From Acidobacteriota bacterium (GTDB lineage: Bacteria > Acidobacteriota > Thermoanaerobaculia > Multivoradales > Multivoraceae): a DNA stretch of 64,000 nucleotides. The position numbers were made by a program, and so were the translations under genes. Below are positions 54,570 through 63,923 of the stretch, piece by piece. Position 1 is the stretch's first letter; each line of letters begins with the position of its first letter. The notes beneath the pieces are model-generated. The model was not told where the DNA came from. It saw only the letters and a list, made by a program, of their open reading frames with translations, and searched no databases. The DNA is taken from positions 62,001 to 126,000 of the forward strand of contig QQVD01000068.1 in assembly GCA_003388555.1 (NCBI GenBank), given 5' to 3'.

Positions 54570-55322
54570 ATGTCCAACTTCCCGCAGACCCGCTGGAGCG
54601 TCGTGCTCGCCTGTGGCGAGGACGACCTGCAGCAATCGCAAGCCGCCCTCGGTGCCCTCTGCGAGTGGTACTGGCGGCCGCTCTACGCCTTCGTACGTCG
54701 CCGCGGCTTCAAGCCGGACCCGGCGGCCGATCTCACCCAGGCCTTCTTCGTCCACCTGCTCGACAAGGACGCACTGCTGCGGGTGGATCCCGAGAAGGGA
54801 CGCTTCCGCTCCTTCCTGCTCGCCAGCCTGAGCAACTTCCTCAGCAACGAGTGGCAAAGGGAGCGTGCGGAGAAACGATCGCCGGGCACACCGCTGATCT
54901 CGCTCGACGCCGAGGACGAGGAGGTCTGGTACCGGCGCGAGCCGGTCGACGGCCTCACGCCGGAGGACGTGTTCGAGCGCCGCTGGGCGCTCACCGTCAT
55001 CGGCCGCGCCCTGCAGCGTCTCGCCGCACAGCAGCAGGAGCTCGGCCAGGCGGATCGCTTCGCGCTCCTGCGCGGCTACGTCACCGGCGCCGGGCCGCGT
55101 CCTGCCTACAGCGACGTGGCCAGCCAGCTCGAGATCACCGAATCCGCGGTGCGGGTGGCGGTACGCCGACTGCGCCAGAGCTTCGGCCGAGCCCTGCGCG
55201 CGGAGGTCGCAGAGACGGTCTCGGAGTCCGACGCCGTCGACGCCGAGGTCCGCCATCTGCTGCGAGTCATCGAGGCTTCGAACCAGAGCCTGGGACCCGA
55301 CGGAGCGCCGGGCGAGCCGTGA
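54570..55322 (+). CDS. ECF-type RNA polymerase sigma factor
   Basis: 250 aa from ATG 54570 (MSNFPQTRWSVVLACGEDD). Sigma-70 region 2 at about 25-95 (ALCEWYWRPLYAFVRRRG, DLTQAFFVHLLDKD, FRSFLLASLSNFLSNEW) and region 4 helix-turn-helix at about 175-215 (YSDVASQLEITESAVRVAVRRLRQSF), with a longer spacer than usual ECFs. The stop overlaps the GTG start of a kinase gene by 4 bases. As I recall, ECFs of this type in planctomycetes and acidobacteria are often paired with Ser/Thr kinases, which suggests control by phosphorylation. Confidence 0.88.
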   Translation: MSNFPQTRWSVVLACGEDDLQQSQAALGALCEWYWRPLYAFVRRRGFKPDPAADLTQAFFVHLLDKDALLRVDPEKGRFRSFLLASLSNFLSNEWQRERAEKRSPGTPLISLDAEDEEVWYRREPVDGLTPEDVFERRWALTVIGRALQRLAAQQQELGQADRFALLRGYVTGAGPRPAYSDVASQLEITESAVRVAVRRLRQSFGRALRAEVAETVSESDAVDAEVRHLLRVIEASNQSLGPDGAPGEP

Positions 55323-57814
55323 CCGCACCCGTCGATCGGCCGCCGGGCGATCGCCGCGACCTCTGCAGCGAGTGCGGCGTCGCAGTCGCCCTGTCTCCCG
55401 ACGGCGGAGCCTTCTGCCCTCGCTGCGTCGGCAGGCTGTTCGACTCCGACGAGCCCGAGACCATGGGCAGGTACCAGATCGAAGGGGTGCTCGGAGACGG
55501 CAGCGCCGGCCGCGTGCTGCTGGCGACCGATCCGGCACTCGGACGGCAGGTCGCGATCAAGGTCCTCTCGGAGCACGTCGCGAGACAAGGGCCGCTGCTC
55601 GACCGCTTCCGCCGCGAGGCGCGGGTGTTGGCGCAGCTATCGCACCAGAACATCGTGCCGATCTACGGCTTCGAGCACGAGGACGACCGCTGGTTCCTGG
55701 TCATGGAGTATCTCGCCGGCAGCTCGCTCGCCGAGCGACTGGCGGCTGATGGCCGACTCGGTCTCGACCAGACCCTGCACTTCGCGCGGCAGACGGCCGA
55801 GGGGCTCGCGGCGGCGCACGAGCGCGGGGTCGTGCACCGCGATCTCAAGCCGGCCAACCTGCTGCTCGACGGCGAGCGGCTGAAGATCGCCGACTTCGGT
55901 CTGGCCAAGAACGAGCTCCGCCCCTCCCGACGCATGGCGCCGTCCTCGGACTCGCTCTCCCAGGCCGGCCTGGTGGTCGGCACCGTTCCGTACATGTCTC
56001 CCGAGCAGGCCCGAGGGCGACCCGTCGACTCACGCACCGACGTCTTCTCGTTCGGCGTCGTGCTCTACGAGATGCTGACCGGGACCAGGCCGTTCGAGGG
56101 CGCCACCACCTTCACCCTGATGACCTCGATCCTCACCGACGAGCCGCGGCCGGTGCGCGAGCTGAGACCCGACACTCCCCGGGCGCTCGCGGCGCTGGTC
56201 GAGGCCTGCCTGCAGAAGAACCGTGCCCGGCGCCGCATCACCGCCATGCAGATCGCAGACCGACTCGCCGACCAGCAACGCCGACCGAGGTCGCGTCTCG
56301 GTCTGGCCGCCCTCGGGGTTCGGCTCCAGCGACTGGTGAGGCGTCGTCGATCCCTCTCGCGAGAGGCCGGCCCGACCTCGCACCCGGGCGCACCGGCCCC
56401 GCCGGACTGCTGCCTCGCGGTCCTGCCGCCCGAGCACGCCCAGCAGCCCGAGCTCGAGTTCCTCGCCTTCGGCATCGCCGATGCGCTCTCTCTGCGGCTC
56501 TCCGGACCCGAGATCGAGGTGCGCTCGGGCTCGATCGACGCCCTCCGCGGCCGCACCGCCGACTCCTTCGCCGACGCCCGCATGCTCGGCATCCAGTGGC
56601 TGCTCGTCGGCTCGCTCTCCGGCACCGTCGATCGTCTCGAGCTCTGCATCGAGCTGGTCGACGTGCGCACCGAGGAGGCCGTGTGGACGCGCGTCGTGCT
56701 GACCTCGGCGAGCCGGCTGCGAGAGCAGTACGACGAACTGGTGTCGGAGGTCCAGTCGCGGGTCCTCGGTCGCAGGCCCGACGCCAGGCCGGCGAGCGGC
56801 GTCGGCTCACCGGAAGCCGATCTGCTGGTGCTCAAGGGGCTCTACGCCTTCCGCCGGCTGACCCCCGACAGCCTGGAGCAGGCCAGCGAGCTGTTCGACC
56901 GGGCATGCGCGGTCGGTCCGGACTCCGCGCGCGCCAACGGCTGGTCGGCGATGAGCCTGCTGCAGCTGGGGCGGCGGCGCGACCGGCTGACGATCCGGGA
57001 GCGGGCCCTGCGCGCGGTGGAGATCGATCCCGACTCCTGCGAGCTCCAGTGCATCCTGGGCAACGTGCTCTGGCTGGTCGAGTGGGACTTCGCCTCGGCC
57101 GAGGCCGCCTTCCGCCGCGCGGCCCGCCTCTCACCCAGCTACCCGATGGTGTCGCACGGACTGTCGCTGCTCTACAGCTGCCTCGGCCGGCACGACGAAG
57201 CGTTGCTGCTCGCACGACGAGCGGTCGACCTCGACCCGCTGAACCCGATCACGAGCCTCGATCTGGGCCGACGACTGCTGCTCGCCGAGCGGGTACGGGA
57301 GGCGGAGGCGCCGATCCTCGAGACCTTGGACCTCCAACCGGATTTCCTGCTCGCGCGTGGCTTCCTCGGTCAGGTGCGGCTGCAGCAGCGACGCCACCAG
57401 GAGGCGGTCGATCTGCTCGAGCAGCATCAAGGCTCTCTCTGGCACGCTGGCTTCCTCGGCGCCGCGTACGCCGGTGCCGGACGTCCGCGCGACGCGGAGG
57501 CCGTGCTGCAGCGCCTCACCGATCGGCGCCGGCCTCTCGATGTGCAGAGCGCGATGATCCTCACCGCGCTCGGCCGCCACGACTCGGCGATCGAGGCCCT
57601 CGAGACCGCCAGCGCCCGGCGCGACGAGAACGTCCTCTGGGCCGGCGTGGAGCCCGTCTTCCATCCCCTGCGCAGGGACCGGCGCTTCCGCTCGCTGCTG
57701 CGCTCGCTCGGCCTGCCGCGCACGCTGTGGGGCGCGCTGGCGACCACAGCCGCGACCCTGCGGCGCAGCGACCCCTCCTCCGACCAGCGACCGCCAGCCG
57801 CCGCGGCCGGCTGA
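55319..57814 (+). CDS. Zinc-ribbon Ser/Thr protein kinase with TPR repeats
   Basis: 831 aa, GTG start at 55319 in a GTGA overlap with the sigma factor stop. This start is supported by an N-terminal zinc ribbon with Cys16, 19, 33 and 36 (CSECG...CPRC). Kinase domain about 50-310: LGDGSAGRVLL, VAIKVL, HRDLKPANLLL near 174, DFGLAKN, GTVPYMSPEQ. Next a TolB-like domain (CCLAVLPPEHA, about 360-480) and TPR repeats to about 780. No clear membrane helix, so it is probably cytosolic. Likely partner and regulator of the overlapping ECF sigma factor. Confidence 0.92.
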   Translation: MTAPVDRPPGDRRDLCSECGVAVALSPDGGAFCPRCVGRLFDSDEPETMGRYQIEGVLGDGSAGRVLLATDPALGRQVAIKVLSEHVARQGPLLDRFRREARVLAQLSHQNIVPIYGFEHEDDRWFLVMEYLAGSSLAERLAADGRLGLDQTLHFARQTAEGLAAAHERGVVHRDLKPANLLLDGERLKIADFGLAKNELRPSRRMAPSSDSLSQAGLVVGTVPYMSPEQARGRPVDSRTDVFSFGVVLYEMLTGTRPFEGATTFTLMTSILTDEPRPVRELRPDTPRALAALVEACLQKNRARRRITAMQIADRLADQQRRPRSRLGLAALGVRLQRLVRRRRSLSREAGPTSHPGAPAPPDCCLAVLPPEHAQQPELEFLAFGIADALSLRLSGPEIEVRSGSIDALRGRTADSFADARMLGIQWLLVGSLSGTVDRLELCIELVDVRTEEAVWTRVVLTSASRLREQYDELVSEVQSRVLGRRPDARPASGVGSPEADLLVLKGLYAFRRLTPDSLEQASELFDRACAVGPDSARANGWSAMSLLQLGRRRDRLTIRERALRAVEIDPDSCELQCILGNVLWLVEWDFASAEAAFRRAARLSPSYPMVSHGLSLLYSCLGRHDEALLLARRAVDLDPLNPITSLDLGRRLLLAERVREAEAPILETLDLQPDFLLARGFLGQVRLQQRRHQEAVDLLEQHQGSLWHAGFLGAAYAGAGRPRDAEAVLQRLTDRRRPLDVQSAMILTALGRHDSAIEALETASARRDENVLWAGVEPVFHPLRRDRRFRSLLRSLGLPRTLWGALATTAATLRRSDPSSDQRPPAAAAG

Positions 57815-58002
57815 GGGGAGCGCTCGGAGCGTCGTCGGACGACGTCGGCAACTCCTGCCCGGCGATCCGTTTCTCCAACAGTGCGTGCGCGGCGCAGACG
57901 GCGCTCCTCGGCGTCGAGGCGCCCCAAAGGCTGCGCACGTCTCCGCGGACGAGAGGACGATCCGCGACGCACCCGGAAGAACCATAGAAACGGAGACGGC
58001 TC

Positions 58003-58398
58003 ATGATCGGTGAAAGCTCCTGCCCCATCGCCACGGTGCTGCGCAACAAGCGCACCGCACAGCAGTTCTGGACCCGTGTGTTCAACGACGGCGATCTCGA
58101 CTACATCGACCAGACACTGGCGCCCGGCTACACCTACAACGGCTCCCCCGGCGGCGCCGACGGCCTCAAGGCCTGGGTGAAGGCGCTGCGTTCGGCGATG
58201 CCGGACCTCTTCTTCCGTGTCGAGAGTCTGCTCGGCGCGCACGACACGGTGGCGATCCGCTGGACGCTGAGCGGTACGCGGGACGGCAAGGAGGTCTTCC
58301 TGACCGGTGAGAACGTCCTGGTCTTCGACGACGACGGTCGCGCCGTGTCCAACTGGCAGTTCCTCGGCACACCCGACCTGACCCACCAGGCCTGCTGA
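58003..58398 (+). CDS. SnoaL/NTF2-like ester cyclase-family protein
   Basis: 131 aa from ATG 58003, GGAGAC upstream. A single cone-shaped NTF2-like domain: FWTRVFNDGDLDYIDQTLAPGYTYNG, a central LKAWVKALRSAMPDLFFRVESLLGAHDTVAIRWTLSG split by normal turns, and NVLVFDDDGRAVSNWQF. Small cytosolic proteins of this fold include polyketide cyclases, isomerases and many without known activity. No operon partner; isolated between the kinase and the matrixin genes. Specific function cannot be assigned. Confidence 0.8.
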   Translation: MIGESSCPIATVLRNKRTAQQFWTRVFNDGDLDYIDQTLAPGYTYNGSPGGADGLKAWVKALRSAMPDLFFRVESLLGAHDTVAIRWTLSGTRDGKEVFLTGENVLVFDDDGRAVSNWQFLGTPDLTHQAC

Positions 58399-58469
58399 GC
58401 GGGAGACGGACGGCGCCGCTGCCTCGAAGCGGGCAACCCCGGGGACCTCGCGGCCGGCGCTGGCGGCGG

Positions 58470-58478
58470 TGATAGAAA
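58470..58478 (+). promoter_or_regulatory. Extended -10 promoter candidate for matrixin gene
   Basis: TGATAGAAA: TG, one base, TAGAAA. It gives a predicted leader of about 60 nt to ATG 58547. Confidence 0.35.
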
Positions 58479-58546
58479 CTCCGCGCCGACTCCCAGGCCG
58501 GCCGCGCAGAGCTCTCTCTGCCGGCAGCCCGGGCGCGGACCACACC

Positions 58547-60901
58547 ATGCCGCCCTGTCCCGCTGGCCGCCACCGCCTCCGCGCCTTGCGGCGCGCCACC
58601 CGCGCCGAGACATCGCCTGCTCCGATCGGGCGCCACACCGGAGAGCGGAGCCGGTTCGGCTCGACCCTCGTCGCGATGCTGCTGGCTCTCGGCGGGCTGG
58701 CTCCGCTGCCGCCCGTAGCCGCGCTCACCCTGGTCGAGCCTGCGGACCCCGATCTGCTGAGAGGGGCCCACCTGGTGGTCGTCTGCCGGGTGGTCTCCGT
58801 GCGGGCATCGACCGACGCTCTCGCCACTGAGATCGAGGTCGAGGTGCGCCGTACTCTCAAGGGCACCGCGGCGGCCAGCGTGCTGACGGTGCGCCGTCCG
58901 GGGGTGCAGCTCGACCTCCTGGCCGACGCCGGCATCGCGGCGCTGGTGGTACCGGGTCTACCCTCCTTCTCGCCGGACCAGGAGCTGATCCTCTTCCTCG
59001 GACCCGAGCGCCTGGGACGTCATCCCCTGCACCAGTCCGCGCTCGGAGTGTTCGAGCGGCGGAGCAGCGACCATGGCGCGGCCGCGGTGCGCGATCTCTC
59101 GGCGGCGACGGTGCTCGCCGATCCCGAGCTCGCCGCGGGCGACCGGGGACCTTCGCGGCGACTGAGGGACTGGCACCGCTTCGCCGCCTGGCTCGAGGAC
59201 GCGACCGGCGACGCCGACTACCTGCTGCCCGACGAGGCTCGCCTGGTGCAGCAGATCGCCGAGCCGTTCACCTTCCTCGGCGGCAGCCCGGTGCGCTGGT
59301 TCGTCTTCGACGAGGGCGGCGGCGTGCGGGTACGCGGCCACGTCTCCGGCCTCGACGGCGCCAACCAGGACGTCTTCGCCTCGTTGAGCCGTGCGGCGCG
59401 CGCCTGGAGCGACGACCCCGGCAGCCTCATCGATCTCGCCTTCGGCGGCAGCACCACCGCCTCGTCCGGGCTCACCGCGAACGACGGTGTCAGCGCCGTG
59501 CTGTGGAACGATCCCAACGGCGAGGTGAGCGGCAGCTACGTGTGCGGCCAGGGTGGCGTGCTCGGCCTCGGCGGCGGTTTCACCCTCGGTTCGCTGCCCT
59601 TCGCCGGCGCCACCGCTCTGCGCCTCATCGAAGGCGACGTGGTGATCAACGACGGCGCCGCCTGCTTCTTCGACGGCGCCGGCGGGCTCGACGGCGAAGA
59701 GATCCTCGCGCACGAGCTCGGCCACACCCTCGGGCTCGGCCACACCAACGTACAGCCACAGCAGTCGCTGATGCGCGGCACCGCGCACGGCGACGGGCGG
59801 GGAGCGCGTCTCGGCCCCGACGACCGTGACGGTGTCGCCTTCCTCTACCCCCAGCCGGGGAGCGCCGGTGGCGAGATCGCGGTCAGTGCCGCACAACGCT
59901 CGGTCAGCGAGTCGGCGGCCGGCATCGAGCTGCTGGTCGAACGCCGCCTGGGCACTGCCGGCCAGGCGACGGTCGACTACTCCACCGTCGGCGTCGAGGC
60001 CCTGCCAGGCATCGACTTCGTTGCTGCCAGCGGCCAGCTCTCCTGGGCCGACGGAGAGGGCGGCACACGCACGGTCCTGGTGGGACTGATCGACGACGCC
60101 CTGAGCGAGCCGCCCGAACGCTTCCGGCTGCAGCTGCAGAACGCGGTGGGAGCTGTCCTCTCGGCGGCACAGACCACTGTGACGCTGCTCGACGACGACC
60201 AGGGCGGCGGCCAGGTCCGCTTCCGCGCCGGCGCCACCGTGGTGGACGAGAACGACGGGGCGGTGCTCGTCGAGGTGGAACGGATCGGCCCCGCGGCGAC
60301 GTCGGCCAGCGTCGGCGTGCGGTTGCGCGGCGGTAGCGCCCGTCGTGGTGAGGACTTCACGTTCGCCGACACCGTCGTCGCCTGGGGGCCGAACCAGGGC
60401 GGGGTCCGCACGGTGACCGTCGGTCTGCTGGTCGACGAGGAGATCGAGCCCGTCGAGACGATCGTGCTCGAGCTCCACGCCCCCACCGGTGGCGTGGCGA
60501 TCGGCGCACCGGACCGCCACGTGCTCGACGTGGCGGAGGCGATCGCGCCGGGACCCTGCGTCGAGGGACCCAGGACACTCTGCCTGCTCGGCGGCCGCTT
60601 CAGGATCGACGGCCAGTATGCGACCGCCGGCGGTGGTGGACTCGGCAACGCCGTACCGCTCACCGACGACACGGGCTATTTCTGGTTCTTCGCCCCGGAG
60701 AACGTCGAGGTGGCGCTCAAGGTACTCGACGGATGTGGCATCAACGACCGGATCTGGGTGTTCGCCGGCGGCCTGACCGACGTCGAGACACGACTGCGCA
60801 TCGTCGACACGGAGCGCGACGCCACCCGGGTCTACCTCGGACCGCTGGGCACCGCCTTCCAGCCGATCCAGGACACCGCCGCCTTCTCCACCTGCCCCTG
60901 A
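58547..60901 (+). CDS. Secreted matrixin-like metalloprotease with Calx-beta domains
   Basis: 784 aa from ATG 58547; a GTG at 58469 is in frame but lies at the putative promoter. Signal segment about 42-60 (STLVAMLLALGGLAPLPPVAA). The M10-type zinc site HELGHTLGLGHTN is at about 390-402, followed by a Met in SLMRGTAHGD and by DDRDGVAFLYP. Two Calx-beta domains follow (about 445-545 and 555-660), then a C-terminal domain (LCLLGGRF...GYFWFF...WVFAGGLTDVETRL) with four cysteines including the final SFCP-like STCP. Exported protease; the last domain is common in Acidobacteriota exoproteins as I recall. Confidence 0.85.
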   Translation: MPPCPAGRHRLRALRRATRAETSPAPIGRHTGERSRFGSTLVAMLLALGGLAPLPPVAALTLVEPADPDLLRGAHLVVVCRVVSVRASTDALATEIEVEVRRTLKGTAAASVLTVRRPGVQLDLLADAGIAALVVPGLPSFSPDQELILFLGPERLGRHPLHQSALGVFERRSSDHGAAAVRDLSAATVLADPELAAGDRGPSRRLRDWHRFAAWLEDATGDADYLLPDEARLVQQIAEPFTFLGGSPVRWFVFDEGGGVRVRGHVSGLDGANQDVFASLSRAARAWSDDPGSLIDLAFGGSTTASSGLTANDGVSAVLWNDPNGEVSGSYVCGQGGVLGLGGGFTLGSLPFAGATALRLIEGDVVINDGAACFFDGAGGLDGEEILAHELGHTLGLGHTNVQPQQSLMRGTAHGDGRGARLGPDDRDGVAFLYPQPGSAGGEIAVSAAQRSVSESAAGIELLVERRLGTAGQATVDYSTVGVEALPGIDFVAASGQLSWADGEGGTRTVLVGLIDDALSEPPERFRLQLQNAVGAVLSAAQTTVTLLDDDQGGGQVRFRAGATVVDENDGAVLVEVERIGPAATSASVGVRLRGGSARRGEDFTFADTVVAWGPNQGGVRTVTVGLLVDEEIEPVETIVLELHAPTGGVAIGAPDRHVLDVAEAIAPGPCVEGPRTLCLLGGRFRIDGQYATAGGGGLGNAVPLTDDTGYFWFFAPENVEVALKVLDGCGINDRIWVFAGGLTDVETRLRIVDTERDATRVYLGPLGTAFQPIQDTAAFSTCP

Positions 60902-60943
60902 GGCTGGCAGGCCGAGCGTCGCAGGGCGTCGGCGCGGTCTCCT

Positions 60944-62398
60944 TCAGGCTCCGCTCTCCGGAGGCACCACGCGACCGGGATTGAGGATGCCTCGCGGATC
61001 CAGGGCGCGTTTCAGCGTGCGCATGAGCTCGATCTCCGCCGGGCCCCGCGTCCACGACAGATAAGGCTGCTTCTCCAGGCCGATGCCGTGCTCCGCCGAG
61101 ACCGATCCGGCGCGGGGCCGCAGCGGCTCGTAGACACAACGTTCGACGGCGCGGCGAGCCTCCTTCGAGGCGTCTCCCACGCCGACCACGAGATGCAGAT
61201 TGCCGTCGCCGAGGTGTCCGAAGACCACCCACTGGAAGGACTCGAATCGCTCCTCGAGCGCCCGACCGACCTCCTCGACGTACGTCTCCATGGTCGCCAC
61301 CGGCAGGCTGACGTCGAAGGTGAAGATCGGCGCCATCCGTGCCAGCTGTTCGACGTCGTCCCGCATCGCCCAGATCCGGCGCCGCTCCGAGGCGGTGGTC
61401 GCCAACACCGAGTCGACGATCGTACCGTCGTCGATGCAGGCACCGACCACGGCGGCGAACGACTCCGGATCGCGCGCCGGATCGCTGCCGTAGGCCTCGA
61501 CGATCACGTAGTACGGCGATCCGTACTCGAGCGGCGGGGCGTTGCGCGCCGGTGAGGTCGTCACCAGGCGGTAGAACCCCTCCCACAGGACCTCGAAGGC
61601 GGCGAGGGCACCGCCGACGCCGCTGCGACAGGCCGCCAGGAAGCGGGTCAGGCGGTCGAAGTCCTCGACCGCGGCGAAGGCGGTCGAGACGCAGCGGGCT
61701 CTCGGATGCAGGCGCAGCACCGCACGGGTGACGACGCCGAGCGTGCCCTCGCTGCCGATGAACAGCTGCTTGAGGTCGTAGCCGGCGTTGTTCTTCAGCA
61801 TCTTGCTGAGGTCGGAGACCACGGTGCCGTCGGCGAGCACGGCTTCCAGGCCGAGCACCTGGGCACGCGTCATCCCGAACTTGATGACGTGGTTGCCACC
61901 CGCGTTGGTGGCGATGTTGCCGCCGATGGTGCACTGGCCGCGGGCGCCCAGATCGAGGGCGAACTGGAGGTCGGCGCTCTCGGCCGCCTGCTGGATCGAC
62001 TCGAGGGTCGCGCCCGCCTGGGCGGTCAGGGTGCTGCTGGTCGCATCGAGCTCCTCGATCGCGGTCATCCGCTCCAACGACAGAACCACCTCGTGCGAAC
62101 GCGCCACGGAGCCCTGCACCAGTCCCGTCTGGCCACCGTGCACAACCACCGGCTGCCCCGCCGCGTGGCAGGCGGCGAGGATGCGCGAGACCTGAGTCGT
62201 GTCACGGGGCCGCAGCAGCAGGCGCGCGGCGCAGGCCGCCTGGTGTCCCCACGCGGCCGGCCGCTGCGCCAGCTCCTCCCCCTCCAGCACGTCCTGCGGC
62301 AGCAGCAGGCCCCGCAGCTGGTCCGACAGCGCCCTCCAGTCGGCGCCGCTGAGCGATGCACCGTGCGCGGCGCCGACGCTGGACTGGCTCGACGTCAT
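60944..62398 (-). CDS. FAD-binding oxidase (GlcD / D-2-hydroxyacid dehydrogenase family)
   Basis: 484 aa from ATG 62398 behind GGGAGGAGAGG. N-terminal FAD_binding_4 domain (about 40-220: VVVHGGQTGLVQGS, GATLESIQQAA, CTIGGNIATNAGGNHVIKFG) and C-terminal FAD-oxidase domain (about 225-480: HLGDGNLHLVVG, the metal-binding His pair, and SAEHGIGLEKQPYL). Oxidises a D-2-hydroxy acid such as glycolate, D-lactate or D-2-hydroxyglutarate, passing electrons to a carrier. No glcE/glcF partners adjoin, which favours a stand-alone D-2-hydroxyglutarate or D-lactate dehydrogenase. Confidence 0.9.
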   Translation of the reverse strand: MTSSQSSVGAAHGASLSGADWRALSDQLRGLLLPQDVLEGEELAQRPAAWGHQAACAARLLLRPRDTTQVSRILAACHAAGQPVVVHGGQTGLVQGSVARSHEVVLSLERMTAIEELDATSSTLTAQAGATLESIQQAAESADLQFALDLGARGQCTIGGNIATNAGGNHVIKFGMTRAQVLGLEAVLADGTVVSDLSKMLKNNAGYDLKQLFIGSEGTLGVVTRAVLRLHPRARCVSTAFAAVEDFDRLTRFLAACRSGVGGALAAFEVLWEGFYRLVTTSPARNAPPLEYGSPYYVIVEAYGSDPARDPESFAAVVGACIDDGTIVDSVLATTASERRRIWAMRDDVEQLARMAPIFTFDVSLPVATMETYVEEVGRALEERFESFQWVVFGHLGDGNLHLVVGVGDASKEARRAVERCVYEPLRPRAGSVSAEHGIGLEKQPYLSWTRGPAEIELMRTLKRALDPRGILNPGRVVPPESGA

Positions 62399-62766
62399 GC
62401 CTCTCCTCCCCTCTCCACTCCACCCCATGGGCGGCGCCCTCGCGCGAGACCGTCCGCGGAGGCTGCAGCTGCTGCCGACCTGCGGTCACCAGCTACGCGG
62501 GCATCATAAGCGCTGACCCGGAGGTGCGGTCCGCGGCCGGCCGATCTGCTCCTCCGGGCCTCGGCGGTCCCGCTGGCGCGGTTGCCTCGGCACAAGGTGC
62601 AGCCAGAGAATCGAAAAAAGTGCTTTACTAGAATTCATGCTTTTGCTACTCTGCGGGTCGGAGAGAACACGACACCGCGTCGTCCACCCTCCTCCACGCC
62701 GCCCCCGCGGCCCGCCGACGCCGCGTCGGACACCGACAACGGACAAGCCGAACGGAGTACCCCGCA
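62399..62766. other. 368-bp divergent intergenic region with AT-rich promoter
   Basis: Separates the FAD oxidase (minus) from the response regulator (plus). Its centre, about 62608-62655, is strikingly AT-rich for this genome and carries the promoter listed next. No coding sequence is supported. Confidence 0.6.
62624..62652 (+). promoter_or_regulatory. Sigma-70-like promoter for response regulator
   Basis: TTTACT (62624-62629), a 17-bp spacer and TACTCT (62647-62652). Spacing is ideal and the hexamers match four and three consensus bases. Predicted leader about 107 nt to ATG 62767. Confidence 0.5.
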
Positions 62767-63408
62767 ATGATCAGAACCTTCCTGGTCGACGACCACCAGC
62801 TGTTCCGCGACGGCGTACGCTCCCTGCTCGCCGCGGCCGACGACATCGAGATCGTCGGCGAGGCCGCCAGCGGGCGCGAGGCGCTCACCCTCACCCCAGA
62901 CCTCGAGGTCGATGTCGTGCTGCTCGACCTGTCGATGAACGACCGCGGCGGACTCGATGTCGCCGAGGAGCTCAAGCAGCGCAGCGGCGCCTACATCCTC
63001 GTCTGCACCGGCTTCCCCGAGGAGCACTACGCGATGCGCTGCCTACGCGGCGGCGCCGACGGGTACCTCACCAAGACGAAGGCAGCGGAGGAGCTGGTGC
63101 AGGCGATCCGAAAAGTCGCCTCCGGGCGGAAGTTCATCAGCATGGAGCTCGCCGAGCGCGTCGCCACCTCGCTGTCGAGCTTCGACGACTCCAAGGCGCC
63201 GCACGAGCGTCTCTCCGACCGTGAATTCCAGATCCTCTGCCGCATGGGCAGTGGCCAGAGTCCCTCGGAGATCGCCGAGGAGCTATGCCTCAGCGTCAAG
63301 ACAGTGAGCACCTACCGTTCACGGATCCTCGAGAAACTGAGCCTCGAGAACAACGCGCAGCTCATGCGCTACGCCATCGAAGAGGGCCTGGTCGGCACGT
63401 CGCGCTGA
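62767..63408 (+). CDS. NarL/LuxR-family response regulator
   Basis: 213 aa. Receiver domain 1-120 with acidic pair Asp8/Asp9 and phospho-acceptor Asp54 (VVLLDLSMND), TGFP and a Lys near 102 (YLTKTKAAEEL). C-terminal LuxR-type DNA-binding domain about 148-210 (LSDREFQILCRMGSGQSPSEIAEELCLSVKTVSTYRSRILEKL). No sensor kinase lies next to it inside the window, but the STAS gene and a further gene follow, suggesting a signalling cluster that continues past the edge. Confidence 0.95.
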   Translation: MIRTFLVDDHQLFRDGVRSLLAAADDIEIVGEAASGREALTLTPDLEVDVVLLDLSMNDRGGLDVAEELKQRSGAYILVCTGFPEEHYAMRCLRGGADGYLTKTKAAEELVQAIRKVASGRKFISMELAERVATSLSSFDDSKAPHERLSDREFQILCRMGSGQSPSEIAEELCLSVKTVSTYRSRILEKLSLENNAQLMRYAIEEGLVGTSR

Positions 63409-63474
63409 CCTCCCACGGGCCAAGTCCTCCGTCCACCCGAGTCTCACCTCCACCCCCTCCGCCACGGAGACCCG

Positions 63475-63807
63475 ATGAACCTCAGCACCCATCAGGCCGC
63501 CGACTCGCTCGTCGTCCACCTCCACTCGCCGCGACTCGACGCCGCCCACACCGGTGCGTTCAGGGCGCGCATGGCCGAGCTCGTCGCCGGCGGTCACCGG
63601 CGCGTCGTCGTCGACCTCAGCGAAGTCGACTTCGTCGACTCGAGCGGCCTCTCGGCCCTGATCGCAACTCTCAAGCTGCTCGACGACGGTCGCGAGTTGA
63701 TGCTGGCGGGCCCCTCGCCGCCGGTGCAGTCGCTGCTCAAGCTCACTCGCTTCGACAGGATCCTGCGCATCTACGCCGATCCGGCGGAGGCGATCGCCGC
63801 CGCCTGA
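63475..63807 (+). CDS. STAS-domain anti-sigma factor antagonist
   Basis: 110-aa single STAS domain of the SpoIIAA/RsbV type. The motif VDFVDSSGLSAL holds the serine (56/57) normally phosphorylated by an anti-sigma kinase. HRRVVVDLSEV and ELMLAGPSPPVQSLLKLTRFDRIL complete the fold. It lies 66 bp after the response regulator. A partner RsbW-like kinase would be expected downstream, where the window ends. Confidence 0.92.
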   Translation: MNLSTHQAADSLVVHLHSPRLDAAHTGAFRARMAELVAGGHRRVVVDLSEVDFVDSSGLSALIATLKLLDDGRELMLAGPSPPVQSLLKLTRFDRILRIYADPAEAIAAA

Positions 63808-63834
63808 CCCGAGCCGGCCGATCGTCACCGCAAG

Positions 63835-63876
63835 CCGAGCCGGGAGCCGGCGCAGCGGCTCGGGGCGTGCAAGACT
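63835..63876 (+). promoter_or_regulatory. Hairpin and -10-like motif before the last gene
   Basis: CCGAGCCG (63835-63842) pairs with CGGCTCGG (63856-63863), without a T-run. TGCAAGACT follows at 63868-63876, one base different from the extended -10 at 20483. It may end the STAS transcript and start the next one. Confidence 0.3.
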
Positions 63877-63923
63877 CGCGCTGCCGCCGAGGTCCGTCGC
63901 CAGGGCCGCCGCGGGTCAGCGTC

